Source: Fodinicurvata sediminis DSM 21159 (GTDB taxonomy: Bacteria; Pseudomonadota; Alphaproteobacteria; Kiloniellales; DSM-21159). Taken from it: a stretch of 64,000 nucleotides of DNA. A program made the translations under genes and the position numbers. Under the pieces are notes generated by a model. That model saw only the letters and a list, made by a program, of their open reading frames with translations. It had not been told where the DNA came from and ran no database searches. This document shows, piece by piece, positions 17,441-26,727 of the stretch. Numbering within the stretch: position 1 is the first letter of the stretch; each line of letters begins with the position of its first letter. The stretch spans positions 1 through 64,000 of the forward strand of contig NZ_ATVH01000014.1 in NCBI RefSeq assembly GCF_000420625.1, read 5' to 3'.

Positions 17441-19039
17441 TCAGGCAAAAGCATCTGGCATGGAGTCCTTGCGCTGGCGGATGAAGTCCTGCAGTGCCTC
17501 ATCGACCGTCGGATCCAGGCCGGGTTCCTGATAGCTTTCCAGCCAGGACTTCCAGAGCTTGTTGGCGCGCGTCGTCGCATCCAGGCCTCCTTCCGCCAGC
17601 CATTGCTCGTAGGAATTGTTGTCGGCGATGGTCGAGCGATAGAAGGCTGTCTCGAAGTTCGCCTGGGTATGGGCACAGCCAAGGTAATGCTTGCCCGGAC
17701 CGACCTCGCGAATGGCATCCATGGCCTGGCCGTTCTCGCTCATGTCCACGCCACCGGCGAGCACCTGCTGCATGCCGAGCTGGTCGATATCCATCATGAA
17801 TTTCTCATAGGAGGAAACCAGTCCGCCTTCCAGCCAGCCGGCGGCATGCAGGGTGAAATTCACCCCGCCCATCATGGTGGCGTTCAGCGTATTGGCCGAT
17901 TCATAAGCGGCCTGGGCGTCCGGCAGCTTGGAGGCACATAGACTGCCTCCGGAACGGAAGGGCACGCCCAGCCGACGGGCCAGCTGCCCCATGCCATACA
18001 ACACCAGAGCCGGTTCGGGCGTACCGAAGGTCGGGGCACCCGACTGCATGGACATGGAACTGGCGAAGGACCCGAGCACCACAGGCGCTCCCGGACGCAC
18101 CAGTTGCGCCAGCGCCATGCCGGCCATGGATTCCGCCAGGGTCTGGGTCATGGTCCCGGCCACGGTACAGGGCGCCATGGCACCGGCCAGGATGAAGGGT
18201 GTGCAGATAACCGCCTGGTTGTTGCGGGCATAGACCTTCAGCGCACCCAGCATGGTGTCATCCCAGACCATGGGCGAGTTGGCGTTGATCAGGCTGATCA
18301 TCACCGTGTTGTTCTCGACGAAGTCCGCACCGAAGAGCAGCTTCGCCATGGCCACGGAATCCTCGGCACGCTCCGGCGCGGTCACCGAACCCATGAAGGG
18401 TTTGTCGGAGTAACGCATGTGGCTGTAGAGCATGTCCAGATGGCGCTTGTTCACCGGCACGTCGGTCGGTTCGCAGACCGTGCCGCCGGAGTGATGTATC
18501 GCCGGCGCCATGTAGGCGAGTTTCACGAAGTTGCGGAAATCCTCCATGGTCCCGTAGCGGCGTCCCCCCTCCAGGTCGCTGACGAAGGGCGGACCGTAGA
18601 CCGGCGCGAAGACCGTGGCATCCCCGCCGATCTCCACGGAACGTTCTGGATTGCGCGCATGCTGTGTAAAGCGGGCCGGTGCGTTCTCGGTTATTATTTT
18701 CCGGCAAAGCCCGCGGGGAAAGTGTACGCGCTCGCCCTGCACATCGCAGCCCGCATCCTTCCAGATTTGCAGTGCTTCTGGATCACCGCGGAACTCAAGC
18801 CCGATCTCCTCCAGCACCGTGTCGGCATTCTGCTCGATGATCGCCAGCGCCTCTTCGTTCATGACCTCGAAGCAGGGCACCTTGCGAAGGATGTAACGCA
18901 ATTGCTGTTGGCCGGCACCACGTCGTGCGGCACGGCGGCTTTCCGCCCCGCCGCGCCCCCTGCGTCCGGACCGCCCGCTTGCGTCCGCCGGGGCCGTATC
19001 CGCCGCTTCTGACTGCTCGTCTATCGCCTGGTCGCTCAT
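17441..19039 (-). CDS. trimethylamine methyltransferase family protein (MttB/MtgB, non-pyrrolysine)
   Basis: A 532-residue TIM-barrel methyltransferase of the MttB superfamily. The frame runs uninterrupted with no in-frame amber codon, so it belongs to the non-pyrrolysine branch, whose characterised member MtgB demethylates glycine betaine onto a corrinoid protein. Its likely partner is the corrinoid protein at 1.5 kb. The N-terminus (residues 20-45) is an arginine-rich low-complexity tail before the folded part starts near LRYILRKVPCFEV. It is divergent from the dimethylglycine dehydrogenase-like gene, which would act on the product. Substrate could also be another quaternary amine such as proline betaine or carnitine. 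Confidence 0.88.
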   Translation of the reverse strand: MSDQAIDEQSEAADTAPADASGRSGRRGRGGAESRRAARRGAGQQQLRYILRKVPCFEVMNEEALAIIEQNADTVLEEIGLEFRGDPEALQIWKDAGCDVQGERVHFPRGLCRKIITENAPARFTQHARNPERSVEIGGDATVFAPVYGPPFVSDLEGGRRYGTMEDFRNFVKLAYMAPAIHHSGGTVCEPTDVPVNKRHLDMLYSHMRYSDKPFMGSVTAPERAEDSVAMAKLLFGADFVENNTVMISLINANSPMVWDDTMLGALKVYARNNQAVICTPFILAGAMAPCTVAGTMTQTLAESMAGMALAQLVRPGAPVVLGSFASSMSMQSGAPTFGTPEPALVLYGMGQLARRLGVPFRSGGSLCASKLPDAQAAYESANTLNATMMGGVNFTLHAAGWLEGGLVSSYEKFMMDIDQLGMQQVLAGGVDMSENGQAMDAIREVGPGKHYLGCAHTQANFETAFYRSTIADNNSYEQWLAEGGLDATTRANKLWKSWLESYQEPGLDPTVDEALQDFIRQRKDSMPDAFA

Positions 19040-19165
19040 GGCCCTGTACCCGCTTTCTGATGATCCGAGTCATACAGCCTCCATTTGGTGACGCACCCGT
19101 TTGCCAAGCTTGCGAAACTGCGACCCTGAAAGGCGCAGAAACGCCGCATTTCCAAGGCTTTCCGA

Positions 19166-19192
19166 TGTCGCAATCGACAAGGCCTGTGTCGC
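19166..19192. promoter_or_regulatory. candidate AraC-type direct repeat between MttB and dimethylglycine dehydrogenase genes
   Basis: TGTCGC occurs at 19166-19171 and again at 19187-19192, a 21-bp period, within the 235-bp divergent region. The extended half-sites are TGTCGCAATC and TGTCGCGATT. The same half-site and period occur at 1350-1376 before the corrinoid operon, suggesting shared control by the GbdR-like regulator. Confidence 0.4.
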
Positions 19193-19274
19193 GATTCGTT
19201 CGGCACCAAAAAGCAACCGTTGCGATGCTCACAGGTGGCAGAACCCACGGCACTTTTCGAGAAGGGCAGCGGTC

Positions 19275-21728
19275 ATGAAAACACAGGCACGGGTGGTGGT
19301 TATCGGCGGCGGGGCTGTCGGCGTCTCGACCCTCTATCATCTTGCAAAATTCGGTTGGTCGGACGTTGTCCTGGTGGAACGCACCGAACTGACGGCGGGC
19401 TCGACCTGGCACGCGGCTGGACTGCTGCCACTGTTCAACATGAGCTACAGCGTCGGCCAGATACACAAGTACTCGGTCGACCTCTACAAGTCGCTTGAGG
19501 AAGAGACCGGGCAGAACGTTTCCTTCCACGTCAACGGGAACCTGCGCCTGGCAGAAACCCAGGAACGCATGGACGAGTACCGAAAGTATTGCGGCACGGC
19601 CAATACCATCGGTGTGCCCTATGAGCTGATCACACCCAGCGAGGTGAAGGAGCTTTGGCCTCTGGCCGAGGTCGACGACCTGGTGGGGGCCATCTACCAC
19701 CCCGACGATGGCCACATCGCGCCGGCAGACCTGACCACCGCCCTGTCCATCGGTGCACGCAACCGCGGGGCCGAGATCTATCGCCAGACCCCCGTGACCG
19801 GCGTGACGCAGAAAGAGAACGGCGAGTGGATCGTTCACACGAGCAAGGGGGACATCACCTGCGAGCACGTGGTCTGTGCCACTGGCAACTACGCCCGCCA
19901 GACCGGCGCCCTCTTCGGGCTCGATGTGCCCGCCATACCGGTGGAACATCAGTACATCGTGACCGAGCCCCACCCGGCCCTCGTCCAGCGCCAGAAGGAG
20001 GGCAAGCCCGAGCTCCCCGTCCTGAGGCCTTCCGATGATGCCTACTACTTCCGTGAAGAGCGCCAGGGCTTCCTGCTTGGTCCCTACGAGAAGGGGGCGC
20101 CGGCCTGTTTCGTCGATGGTGTACCGGACTCCTTTGGCCAGGACCTCTTCCCGGGCGACCTGGAACGCCTGATGCCCCATGTGGAAGCCGCCATGGAACG
20201 CATACCGGCCTTCACCGAAGTCGGCATCAAGGATATCATCAACGGCCCCATCTCCTACACCCCGGATGGCAACCCTCTGGTCGGCCCGGCCTGGGGCGTG
20301 AAGAACGTCTGGCTGAACGAGGGTCACTCCTTCGGCATCACCGCAGCCGGCGGCGCCGGGCGCTATCTGGCCGAATGGATCATCGAGGGCGAGCCCTCCA
20401 TCGAGCTGATCGATGTGGATCCGCGCCGCTATGGCGCCTATGCCAACAAGCGCTACACGAAGCTGAAGAATGAAGAGGCTTACGAGCACGTCTTCGTCAT
20501 TCACTACCCCGACGAGGAGCGCCCGGCCGCACGTCCGGCCAAGATGAGCCCGATTCACGACAAGCTGGACGCCGCCGGCGCTGTCTGGGGCCAGCGCTAT
20601 GGCTGGGAGCGCCCCAACTGGTTCGCGCCCGAGGGCGTGGAACGCAAGGACGTCTGGTCCTTCCGCCGCACCAACTACTTCGAACATGTGGGCAACGAGG
20701 CCCGGCATATGCGTGAGAAGGCCGGACTGATCGATCTGACCTCTTTTTCCAAGTTCGAGGTTTCCGGCCCGGGTGCCGAGGCCTACCTGGACCGCCTGGT
20801 GGCCAACACCATTCCCAAGAAGGTGGGCCGCATGTCGCTCAGCCATGCGCTGACCCATTCCGGCGGCGTGCGCAGCGAATTCACCATTACCAAGCTGGCG
20901 GAGAATCGCTTCTATCTCATCTCCTCGGGTTCGGCGGAGCGCTTCGACTGGGATTTCCTGTTCAAGAACCTGCCCGATGACGGCAGCGTACGCCTGGACA
21001 ACATCACAGGCAGCCGCGGCGTCTTCGTCCTGTCCGGCCCCAACGCCCGGGACATCCTGCAGCAACTGACGGACAGCGACCTGTCCAATGCCGCCTTCCC
21101 CTGGCTGACCGGACAGGCCATCAATGTCGGCCTGGCCAGCGACGTTCGGACCCTGCGCGTCAACTTCGTCGGCGAACTGGGCTGGGAATTGCATCATCCC
21201 ATCGAGTACCAACGGCATATCTTCGACGAGATCATGCAGGCCGGAAAGGAGCACGAGCTTGGCCTTGTGGGAATCCGGGCCATGGATGCTCTGCGCATCG
21301 AGAAGTCCTATCGCATGTGGGCAAAGGACCTCAGCCGCGAATACACGGCCTTCGAGGCCGGGCTGGACCGCTTCGTACGCCTCAACAAGGGCGAATTCAC
21401 CGGCCGCGAGGCCCTGGTGCGCCAGCAACAGGAAGGTCTGCCGAGGCGCTTTGTCACAATGGAGGTCTTCCCCGAGGCCCGTAATGGCCGGCCCATCGCC
21501 GATGCGGGCGGCAATGAACCGATCTACAGCAACGGCAACATGATCGGACGCGCCACTTCAGGGGTCTATGGGCACAATGTCGAGCGCAGTCTGGCCCTCG
21601 GCTATGTCACTCCGGAGTTTGCCGAGCCCGGAACCGAACTGGAAATCGAAATCCTGCGCGATCGCTTTCAGGCACGGGTCGTACCGGAATCACCCTGGGA
21701 TCCCGAGAACGAACGCCTGCGTGCATAG
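19275..21728 (+). CDS. FAD oxidoreductase with GcvT-like domain (dimethylglycine/sarcosine dehydrogenase-like)
   Basis: An 817-residue flavoprotein that should oxidatively demethylate dimethylglycine or sarcosine, passing formaldehyde equivalents to THF. Residues 5-35 hold the dinucleotide fold (VVVIGGGAVGVS). H46 in GSTWHAAG matches the histidine that binds FAD covalently in dimethylglycine dehydrogenase. The DAO-type domain runs to about 370, then FAO-M and aminomethyltransferase (GcvT) domains fill 420-810. The ATG at 19275 has a GAAGGG ribosome site. Divergent from the MttB gene and followed by a strong terminator. The exact substrate cannot be decided from sequence. Confidence 0.9.
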   Translation: MKTQARVVVIGGGAVGVSTLYHLAKFGWSDVVLVERTELTAGSTWHAAGLLPLFNMSYSVGQIHKYSVDLYKSLEEETGQNVSFHVNGNLRLAETQERMDEYRKYCGTANTIGVPYELITPSEVKELWPLAEVDDLVGAIYHPDDGHIAPADLTTALSIGARNRGAEIYRQTPVTGVTQKENGEWIVHTSKGDITCEHVVCATGNYARQTGALFGLDVPAIPVEHQYIVTEPHPALVQRQKEGKPELPVLRPSDDAYYFREERQGFLLGPYEKGAPACFVDGVPDSFGQDLFPGDLERLMPHVEAAMERIPAFTEVGIKDIINGPISYTPDGNPLVGPAWGVKNVWLNEGHSFGITAAGGAGRYLAEWIIEGEPSIELIDVDPRRYGAYANKRYTKLKNEEAYEHVFVIHYPDEERPAARPAKMSPIHDKLDAAGAVWGQRYGWERPNWFAPEGVERKDVWSFRRTNYFEHVGNEARHMREKAGLIDLTSFSKFEVSGPGAEAYLDRLVANTIPKKVGRMSLSHALTHSGGVRSEFTITKLAENRFYLISSGSAERFDWDFLFKNLPDDGSVRLDNITGSRGVFVLSGPNARDILQQLTDSDLSNAAFPWLTGQAINVGLASDVRTLRVNFVGELGWELHHPIEYQRHIFDEIMQAGKEHELGLVGIRAMDALRIEKSYRMWAKDLSREYTAFEAGLDRFVRLNKGEFTGREALVRQQQEGLPRRFVTMEVFPEARNGRPIADAGGNEPIYSNGNMIGRATSGVYGHNVERSLALGYVTPEFAEPGTELEIEILRDRFQARVVPESPWDPENERLRA

Positions 21729-21752
21729 TCCTCCCCGCATGAAGGCCTCCCG

Positions 21753-21788
21753 CCGGCGACTGGAATTGTCAGTCGCCGGTCTTTTTTT
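21753..21788 (+). terminator. strong rho-independent terminator
   Basis: A perfect 10-bp stem, CCGGCGACTG (21753-21762) with CAGTCGCCGG (21770-21779), a 7-nt loop and a run of seven T at 21782-21788. It ends the dimethylglycine dehydrogenase-like transcript. Confidence 0.92.
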
Positions 21789-21888
21789 CATTTGCCTCGT
21801 GCGCACCATGAAAAAGGTCCGGGACAGCAAGAAGATGACGCCTTATTCTCCGCCCTGGTCTTAAGCCCTTGAGTGAGCAGGAGCCTCG

Positions 21889-22278
21889 ATGATGAAAACA
21901 ATCCATTCCGCCCTTTTCCTGATTGCCGGTATTGCATTGGCCGCCTGCAGTCAGAGCGGAATCCCGGGATCGGAACGGGGCAGCGCTCCAGCACCGACCT
22001 CTGCTGGACTGGAAAGCGAGGATGGCCTGCCCGAAACTGACCCCATCGTCTATATCTGTGACGGCGGTGCCATGGTCGCGGCCATTTATGACGGCGAGGA
22101 AGCCCTGGTGACCTATGAGGGCCGCTCCGAGGAAATGCAGACCGTGCGATCGGGCAGTGGCGCGCGCTATGCCGGCGAGGACTGGATCTGGTGGACCAAG
22201 GGCAACACCGGCTTCCTGCAGTCCCGGGCCGATGAGGAAACCATCGTTGATGGCTGTTCCATTCACGGAGAAGGCTGA
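21889..22278 (+). CDS. MliC-like lipoprotein (lysozyme-inhibitor domain)
   Basis: A 129-residue lipoprotein. The signal peptide ends in a lipobox (IALAAC, cysteine near residue 20), so it should be lipidated and sorted to the outer membrane. A Ser/Pro/Gly-rich linker leads to a compact beta domain with YICDGGAMVAAIYD, SGARYAGEDWIWWTKG and a C-terminal cysteine, the pattern of membrane-bound inhibitors of c-type lysozyme. The start may be 21889 or the next codon. It sits between the flavoprotein gene and bmt but is separated from the former by a terminator. Confidence 0.8.
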   Translation: MMKTIHSALFLIAGIALAACSQSGIPGSERGSAPAPTSAGLESEDGLPETDPIVYICDGGAMVAAIYDGEEALVTYEGRSEEMQTVRSGSGARYAGEDWIWWTKGNTGFLQSRADEETIVDGCSIHGEG

Positions 22279-22282
22279 CCCA

Positions 22283-22312
22283 GGGAAAACTGAAACCGGG
22301 AAGACTGAAACC
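22283..22312. repeat. tandem 15-bp repeat before bmt
   Basis: GGGAAAACTGAAACC (22283-22297) is followed directly by GGGAAGACTGAAACC (22298-22312), one mismatch. It fills much of the 65-bp space between the lipoprotein stop and the bmt start. It could be slippage or a small regulatory element; no known binding motif was recognised. Confidence 0.6.
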
Positions 22313-22343
22313 CATCCTGACTTTTTCGGGAGAGACACCCTTC

Positions 22344-23363
22344 ATGAGCGACCTGCTGCAAGACCTGCTGTCCCGCCGTCCCTGGTTGCTGGCCGATGGC
22401 GCAACCGGCACCAACCTCTTCGCCCTCGGCCTGCAGCATGGTGATTCCCCGGAACTCTGGAATCTGAACCAGCCCGAGAAGGTCCGGCAGCACTACCGCT
22501 CTTTCATTGACGCCGGATCGGACATCGTACTCACCAACTCCTTTGGCGGCACAGCCAACCGCCTGAAGCTGCACGCTGCGGACGGTCAGGTTCACGAGAT
22601 CAACCGGGAAGCCGCGCGCCTGTTGAAAGCGGAAATCGCGGACAGCGGGCGCGAGGTGGTCTGTGCCGGCTCGGTCGGCCCCACAGGGGATCTGTTCGTC
22701 CCGCTCGGCCCTCTCAAGTACGAGGATGGCGTTGCGGCCTTCACGGCTCAGTGCGAAGGCCTGGCCGAAGGCGGCGCCGATGTGGCCTGGATCGAGACCA
22801 TGTCCTCGCCCGACGAACTCAATGCTGCCATCGAGGGGGCAACGCAGGCCGGCCTGCCCGTGGTCTGCACGCTGTCTTTCGACACCAACGGACGCACCAT
22901 GATGGGAGTGACGCCCGAGGACCTGAGCCGGCTGGCCCACCAGGCGACCTCCCCGCCTCTCGCCTTTGGTGGAAATTGCGGGACCGGCCCGGCCGAGATG
23001 GTGGCGGCCCTGGTCAACATGCACAACGCCGCCGGCCCCACGGACATCCTGGTTGCCAAGGCGAACTGCGGCATCCCGGTTTTCGTGGATGGTGAAGTGC
23101 GCTACAATGGCACGCCAGAGTTGATGGCCCGCTACGCGGTCCTGGCGCGCAATGCCGGAGCCCGCATCATCGGCGGCTGCTGTGGCACCACACCGGATCA
23201 TCTGCGTAGCATGCGGCATGTCCTGGAAACGACAGAGCCGGGCAAGAGCCCCTCGCTGGAAGAAATCACCCGTGAGCTGGGCAGCATCTCGGCCGGGAGC
23301 CGCGGCGAAAAACCTGGCGAGGGCAGCGGACGTCGAGGAGCCAGGCGGCGCAGCCGGGTCTGA
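22344..23363 (+). CDS. bmt: betaine-homocysteine S-methyltransferase
   Basis: A 339-residue zinc TIM-barrel enzyme transferring a methyl group from glycine betaine to homocysteine, giving methionine and dimethylglycine. Zinc ligands are the cysteine in GGNCGTGP and the pair in IIGGCCGTTPDH. The N-terminal LLADGATGTNLFALGL and VLTNSFGG are family signatures. It lies directly before betB and betA, which make its methyl donor. The C-terminus continues past the folded part into GSGRRGARRRSRV, a basic tail similar to those on the corrinoid-operon enzymes. A general homocysteine methyltransferase is the alternative. Confidence 0.9.
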   Translation: MSDLLQDLLSRRPWLLADGATGTNLFALGLQHGDSPELWNLNQPEKVRQHYRSFIDAGSDIVLTNSFGGTANRLKLHAADGQVHEINREAARLLKAEIADSGREVVCAGSVGPTGDLFVPLGPLKYEDGVAAFTAQCEGLAEGGADVAWIETMSSPDELNAAIEGATQAGLPVVCTLSFDTNGRTMMGVTPEDLSRLAHQATSPPLAFGGNCGTGPAEMVAALVNMHNAAGPTDILVAKANCGIPVFVDGEVRYNGTPELMARYAVLARNAGARIIGGCCGTTPDHLRSMRHVLETTEPGKSPSLEEITRELGSISAGSRGEKPGEGSGRRGARRRSRV

Positions 23364-23392
23364 TAAACCTCTCAATCATCAAGGGTGGAGGC

Positions 23393-24856
23393 ATGATGGC
23401 CCAGCAGGACTGCACGCTGTATATCGCCGGCGCGCACCAGAAAGCCGCCGACGGACAGACCTTTGAAACCCGGAACCCCGCCACAGGTGACCTTCTGGCC
23501 CATGTCCAGCAGGCCGGCGCGGCGGATGTCGCGCGTGCCGTAGAAGCCGCCAAGGCAGGCTTTGCCACCTGGTCGGTCATGACCTGCGCCGAGCGCGGGC
23601 GTATCCTGCGCCGCGCCGCCGACCTGTTGCGTGCACGCAACGACGAGCTGGCGCGCTTGGAGACACTGGACACCGGCCGCCCCATCCAGGAGACCTCGGT
23701 CGAGGACATCAACAGCGGTGCCGACTGCCTGGAGTACTTCGGAGCCCTGGCAGCCGGCCTGTCAGGCGAGCATATCGACCTGGGTCCGTCCTTCGCCTAC
23801 ACCCGGCGCGAGCCGCTGGGGATCTGTGCCGGCATCGGCGCCTGGAACTACCCCACCCAGATCGCCTGCTGGAAGGCGGCCCCGGCACTGGCCTGCGGCA
23901 ACGCGATGATCTTCAAGCCGGCCGAACTGACGCCCCTGACCGCCATCAAGGTGGCGGAAATACTCAGCGAAGCCGGACTGCCAAACGGAGTCTTCAATGT
24001 GGTGCACGGCTTTGCCGAAACCGGCCAGTTGCTGACACGCCATCCGGACATCGCCAAGGTTTCGCTGACCGGCGAAGTGGCGACCGGCCGCCGGGTCATG
24101 GCCGACGCCGCCGGAACCCTGAAGGAGGTCACGCTGGAGCTGGGTGGCAAGTCGCCCATCCTGGTCTTCCAGGACGCCGATATCGAGCGTGCGGTGACCG
24201 GCGCCATGCTTGGCAACTTCTATAGCGGCGGCGAAATCTGTTCCAACGGGACCCGGGTCTTCGTCCACGAAAGCATCAAGGAGGCGTTCCTGGAATGCCT
24301 GGTGGAACGCACAGAAGCCCTGAAACTGGGGGACCCTCTGGATCCCGACACCCAGGTCGGTGCGCTCATCTCGCAGGAACATACCGACAAGGTCCTGCAG
24401 GCCATCGAGGCAGGCCAGAAGGAAGGTGCACGGCTGGTGACCGGCGGCCAACGTCTGACCGAACCGCCTTTCGACCGGGGCGGTTTCGTGACCCCCGCCA
24501 TATTCGATGCCTGCGCCGATGACATGAACCTGGTGCGCGAGGAGATCTTCGGGCCTGTGCTCTCGTTGCTGAGCTTCCGTGACGAGAACGAAGTGATCGC
24601 CCGTGCCAACGCCACGCCCTATGGCCTGGCCGCCGGCGTCTTCACCCAGGATTTGGCGCGTGCCCATCGGGTGGTCGCTCGCCTGCAGGCCGGCACTTGC
24701 TGGATCAACAACTACAACCTGACCCCCATCGAGATGCCCTTTGGCGGCTACAAGCAGTCCGGCCTGGGACGAGAGAACGGCAAGGCGGCCATTGAGCACT
24801 ATTCCCAGTTGAAAAGTGTCTATGTCGAGCTGGGTGAACTGGAAAGCCCCTACTGA
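23393..24856 (+). CDS. betB: betaine aldehyde dehydrogenase
   Basis: A 487-residue NAD(P)-dependent aldehyde dehydrogenase converting betaine aldehyde to glycine betaine. The general base is E249 in LELGGKSP and the catalytic nucleophile C283 in [12 protein letters not shown], the local sequence typical of BetB. Cofactor and hinge motifs ([28 protein letters not shown]) are complete. It follows bmt by 29 bp and precedes betA by 10 bp, so the three genes are probably one operon. Confidence 0.95.
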   Translation: MMAQQDCTLYIAGAHQKAADGQTFETRNPATGDLLAHVQQAGAADVARAVEAAKAGFATWSVMTCAERGRILRRAADLLRARNDELARLETLDTGRPIQETSVEDINSGADCLEYFGALAAGLSGEHIDLGPSFAYTRREPLGICAGIGAWNYPTQIACWKAAPALACGNAMIFKPAELTPLTAIKVAEILSEAGLPNGVFNVVHGFAETGQLLTRHPDIAKVSLTGEVATGRRVMADAAGTLKEVTLELGGKSPILVFQDADIERAVTGAMLGNFYSGGEICSNGTRVFVHESIKEAFLECLVERTEALKLGDPLDPDTQVGALISQEHTDKVLQAIEAGQKEGARLVTGGQRLTEPPFDRGGFVTPAIFDACADDMNLVREEIFGPVLSLLSFRDENEVIARANATPYGLAAGVFTQDLARAHRVVARLQAGTCWINNYNLTPIEMPFGGYKQSGLGRENGKAAIEHYSQLKSVYVELGELESPY

Positions 24857-24866
24857 AGGCCCCTGC

Positions 24867-26531
24867 ATGAAAGCTGACACACACTTCGACTACATCATCA
24901 TCGGGGCCGGCTCGGCCGGCTGTGTGCTGGCCAATCGTCTCACCGAGGATCCCGAAGTCAGCGTTCTACTGCTGGAGGCGGGCCCGCGCGACCGTTCCCT
25001 TTTCATCCACATGCCGGCAGCCCTGGCCTATCCCCTGGCCGACCGAAAGTTCAACTGGTTCTACCACAGCGAACCTGATCCCTGGATGGACAACCGCCGG
25101 CTCTACTGCCCGCGCGGGCGCGTGCTGGGGGGCTCTTCTTCCATCAACGGCATGGCCTATGTACGTGGTCATGCGCGGGACTACGACCGCTGGGGCAGCC
25201 ACGGACTTGACGGCTGGGACTATGCCCACTGCCTGCCCTACTTCCGGCGCGCCCAGGCCCATGAATACGGGGCCGACGACTACCGCGGCAGCGACGGGCC
25301 GCTGAAGGTCTCGGCCGGACGCATGGAGAACCCGCTGGAACAGGCCTGGGTCGCGGCCGGGCAGCAGGCCGGCTATGCACTCACCCCTGACATGAACGGC
25401 CATCGCCAGGAAGGCGTCGGTCACATGGACATGACGGTTCACGAGGGCGAGCGCTGGTCGGCTGCCAAAGGGTATCTCTACCCCATCTTGGATCGCCCGA
25501 ACCTGACCGTGCGCCATTCGGCCCTGACCCTGCGCCTGCTGTTCGAGGGTCAGCGAGCCAGCGGCGCCGAGGTTACCTTCGGCGGCATGGCACAGCAGTT
25601 CCACGCCGATCGCGAGGTCCTGCTCTGTGGTGGGGCCATCAACTCGCCACAGCTGCTCATGCTCTCCGGCATCGGCCCGGCCGACGACCTGACGGCTTTG
25701 GACATTCCCGTTGTGGCCGACCGCCCGGGCGTGGGGCGGAACCTGCAGGACCACTTGGAAATCTATATCCAGCATGCCTGCAGCCAGCCGGTCTCGCTCT
25801 ACAGTTCAACAAAGTTGTTGAACAAGGCTTGGGTCGGCCTGGAATGGCTGTTCTTCAAGCGAGGTGTCGGGGCCAGCAGCCACTTCGAGGCGGGCGGTTT
25901 CATCCGCAGTCGCGCCGGTATCGAGCACCCGAACCTGCAGTACCATTTCCTGCCCATTGCCATGAATTACGATGGCAGCAATCCGGTGCGCGGCCATGGT
26001 TTCCAGGCCCATGTCGGCCCGATGCGCCCCACCAGCCGAGGTCATGTACGCCTGCGCAGCCCGGATGCCCGCGAGGCACCCGTCATTCTCTTCAACTACA
26101 TGGCCACCGAGAACGACCGGCAGGAGATGCGCGAGGCCATCCGCTTGACCCGCGAGATCTTCGCCCAGCCAGCATTCGATCCCTACCGCGGCGCTGAACT
26201 GACGCCCGGCCCCGATGCAGAGAGCGACGCCGACCTGGATGCTTTCGTCCGCGCCCATGGCGAAAGCGCCTACCACCCATCCTGCACCTGCGCCATGGGA
26301 CCCGCCAGCGACGAGATGGCCGTGACCGACGCCCAGGGGCGGGTTCACGGTGTGGAGAACCTGCGCGTCGTCGACGCCTCGATCATGCCCGATATCGCCA
26401 GCGGCAACCTGAATGCACCCACCATCATGATCGCCGAGAAGCTGGCCGACGCCATCCGCGGCAAGACCCCCTTGGCGCCATCGGACGCTCCGGTCTGGAT
26501 CCATCCGGAATGGCAGAGGAAACAGCGCTAG
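24867..26531 (+). CDS. betA: choline dehydrogenase
   Basis: A 554-residue GMC-family flavoprotein that oxidises choline to betaine aldehyde at the membrane. The N-terminal FAD fold ([17 protein letters not shown]), the GMC signature [17 protein letters not shown], the catalytic histidine region [10 protein letters not shown] and the final asparagine region [14 protein letters not shown] are present. The ATG at 24867 starts right at the FAD domain. Last gene of the bmt-betB-betA operon. No BetI repressor or choline transporter is nearby. Confidence 0.95.
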   Translation: MKADTHFDYIIIGAGSAGCVLANRLTEDPEVSVLLLEAGPRDRSLFIHMPAALAYPLADRKFNWFYHSEPDPWMDNRRLYCPRGRVLGGSSSINGMAYVRGHARDYDRWGSHGLDGWDYAHCLPYFRRAQAHEYGADDYRGSDGPLKVSAGRMENPLEQAWVAAGQQAGYALTPDMNGHRQEGVGHMDMTVHEGERWSAAKGYLYPILDRPNLTVRHSALTLRLLFEGQRASGAEVTFGGMAQQFHADREVLLCGGAINSPQLLMLSGIGPADDLTALDIPVVADRPGVGRNLQDHLEIYIQHACSQPVSLYSSTKLLNKAWVGLEWLFFKRGVGASSHFEAGGFIRSRAGIEHPNLQYHFLPIAMNYDGSNPVRGHGFQAHVGPMRPTSRGHVRLRSPDAREAPVILFNYMATENDRQEMREAIRLTREIFAQPAFDPYRGAELTPGPDAESDADLDAFVRAHGESAYHPSCTCAMGPASDEMAVTDAQGRVHGVENLRVVDASIMPDIASGNLNAPTIMIAEKLADAIRGKTPLAPSDAPVWIHPEWQRKQR

Positions 26532-26727
26532 ACCGAAGACTCATAATAATTCAACCAGATGTTCAGTACCGCGAGTTTGAGCGCAGTCATGTAGTTCTAT
26601 GGATTGCTTTAATAGCGCGTGACGATGCCACTGAACTTCTTGATCTTGAAAAAAACCAAGAATAATTGAACATTCTAATGGTCAAAACTTGATATTTCAG
26701 CGTGAAGCCGCGAATGTGCGGGCGTTC

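Noticed and set aside
17441-19039. Pyrrolysine-dependent MttB
   Set aside because: No in-frame amber codon interrupts the gene, and no pyl genes are present; it fits the non-pyrrolysine branch.
18795-21428. 877-codon open frame on the minus strand opposite the dimethylglycine dehydrogenase-like gene
   Set aside because: It is an antisense shadow of the flavoprotein and MttB genes: composition is typical of reverse-frame translation in high-G+C DNA and no family features are seen.
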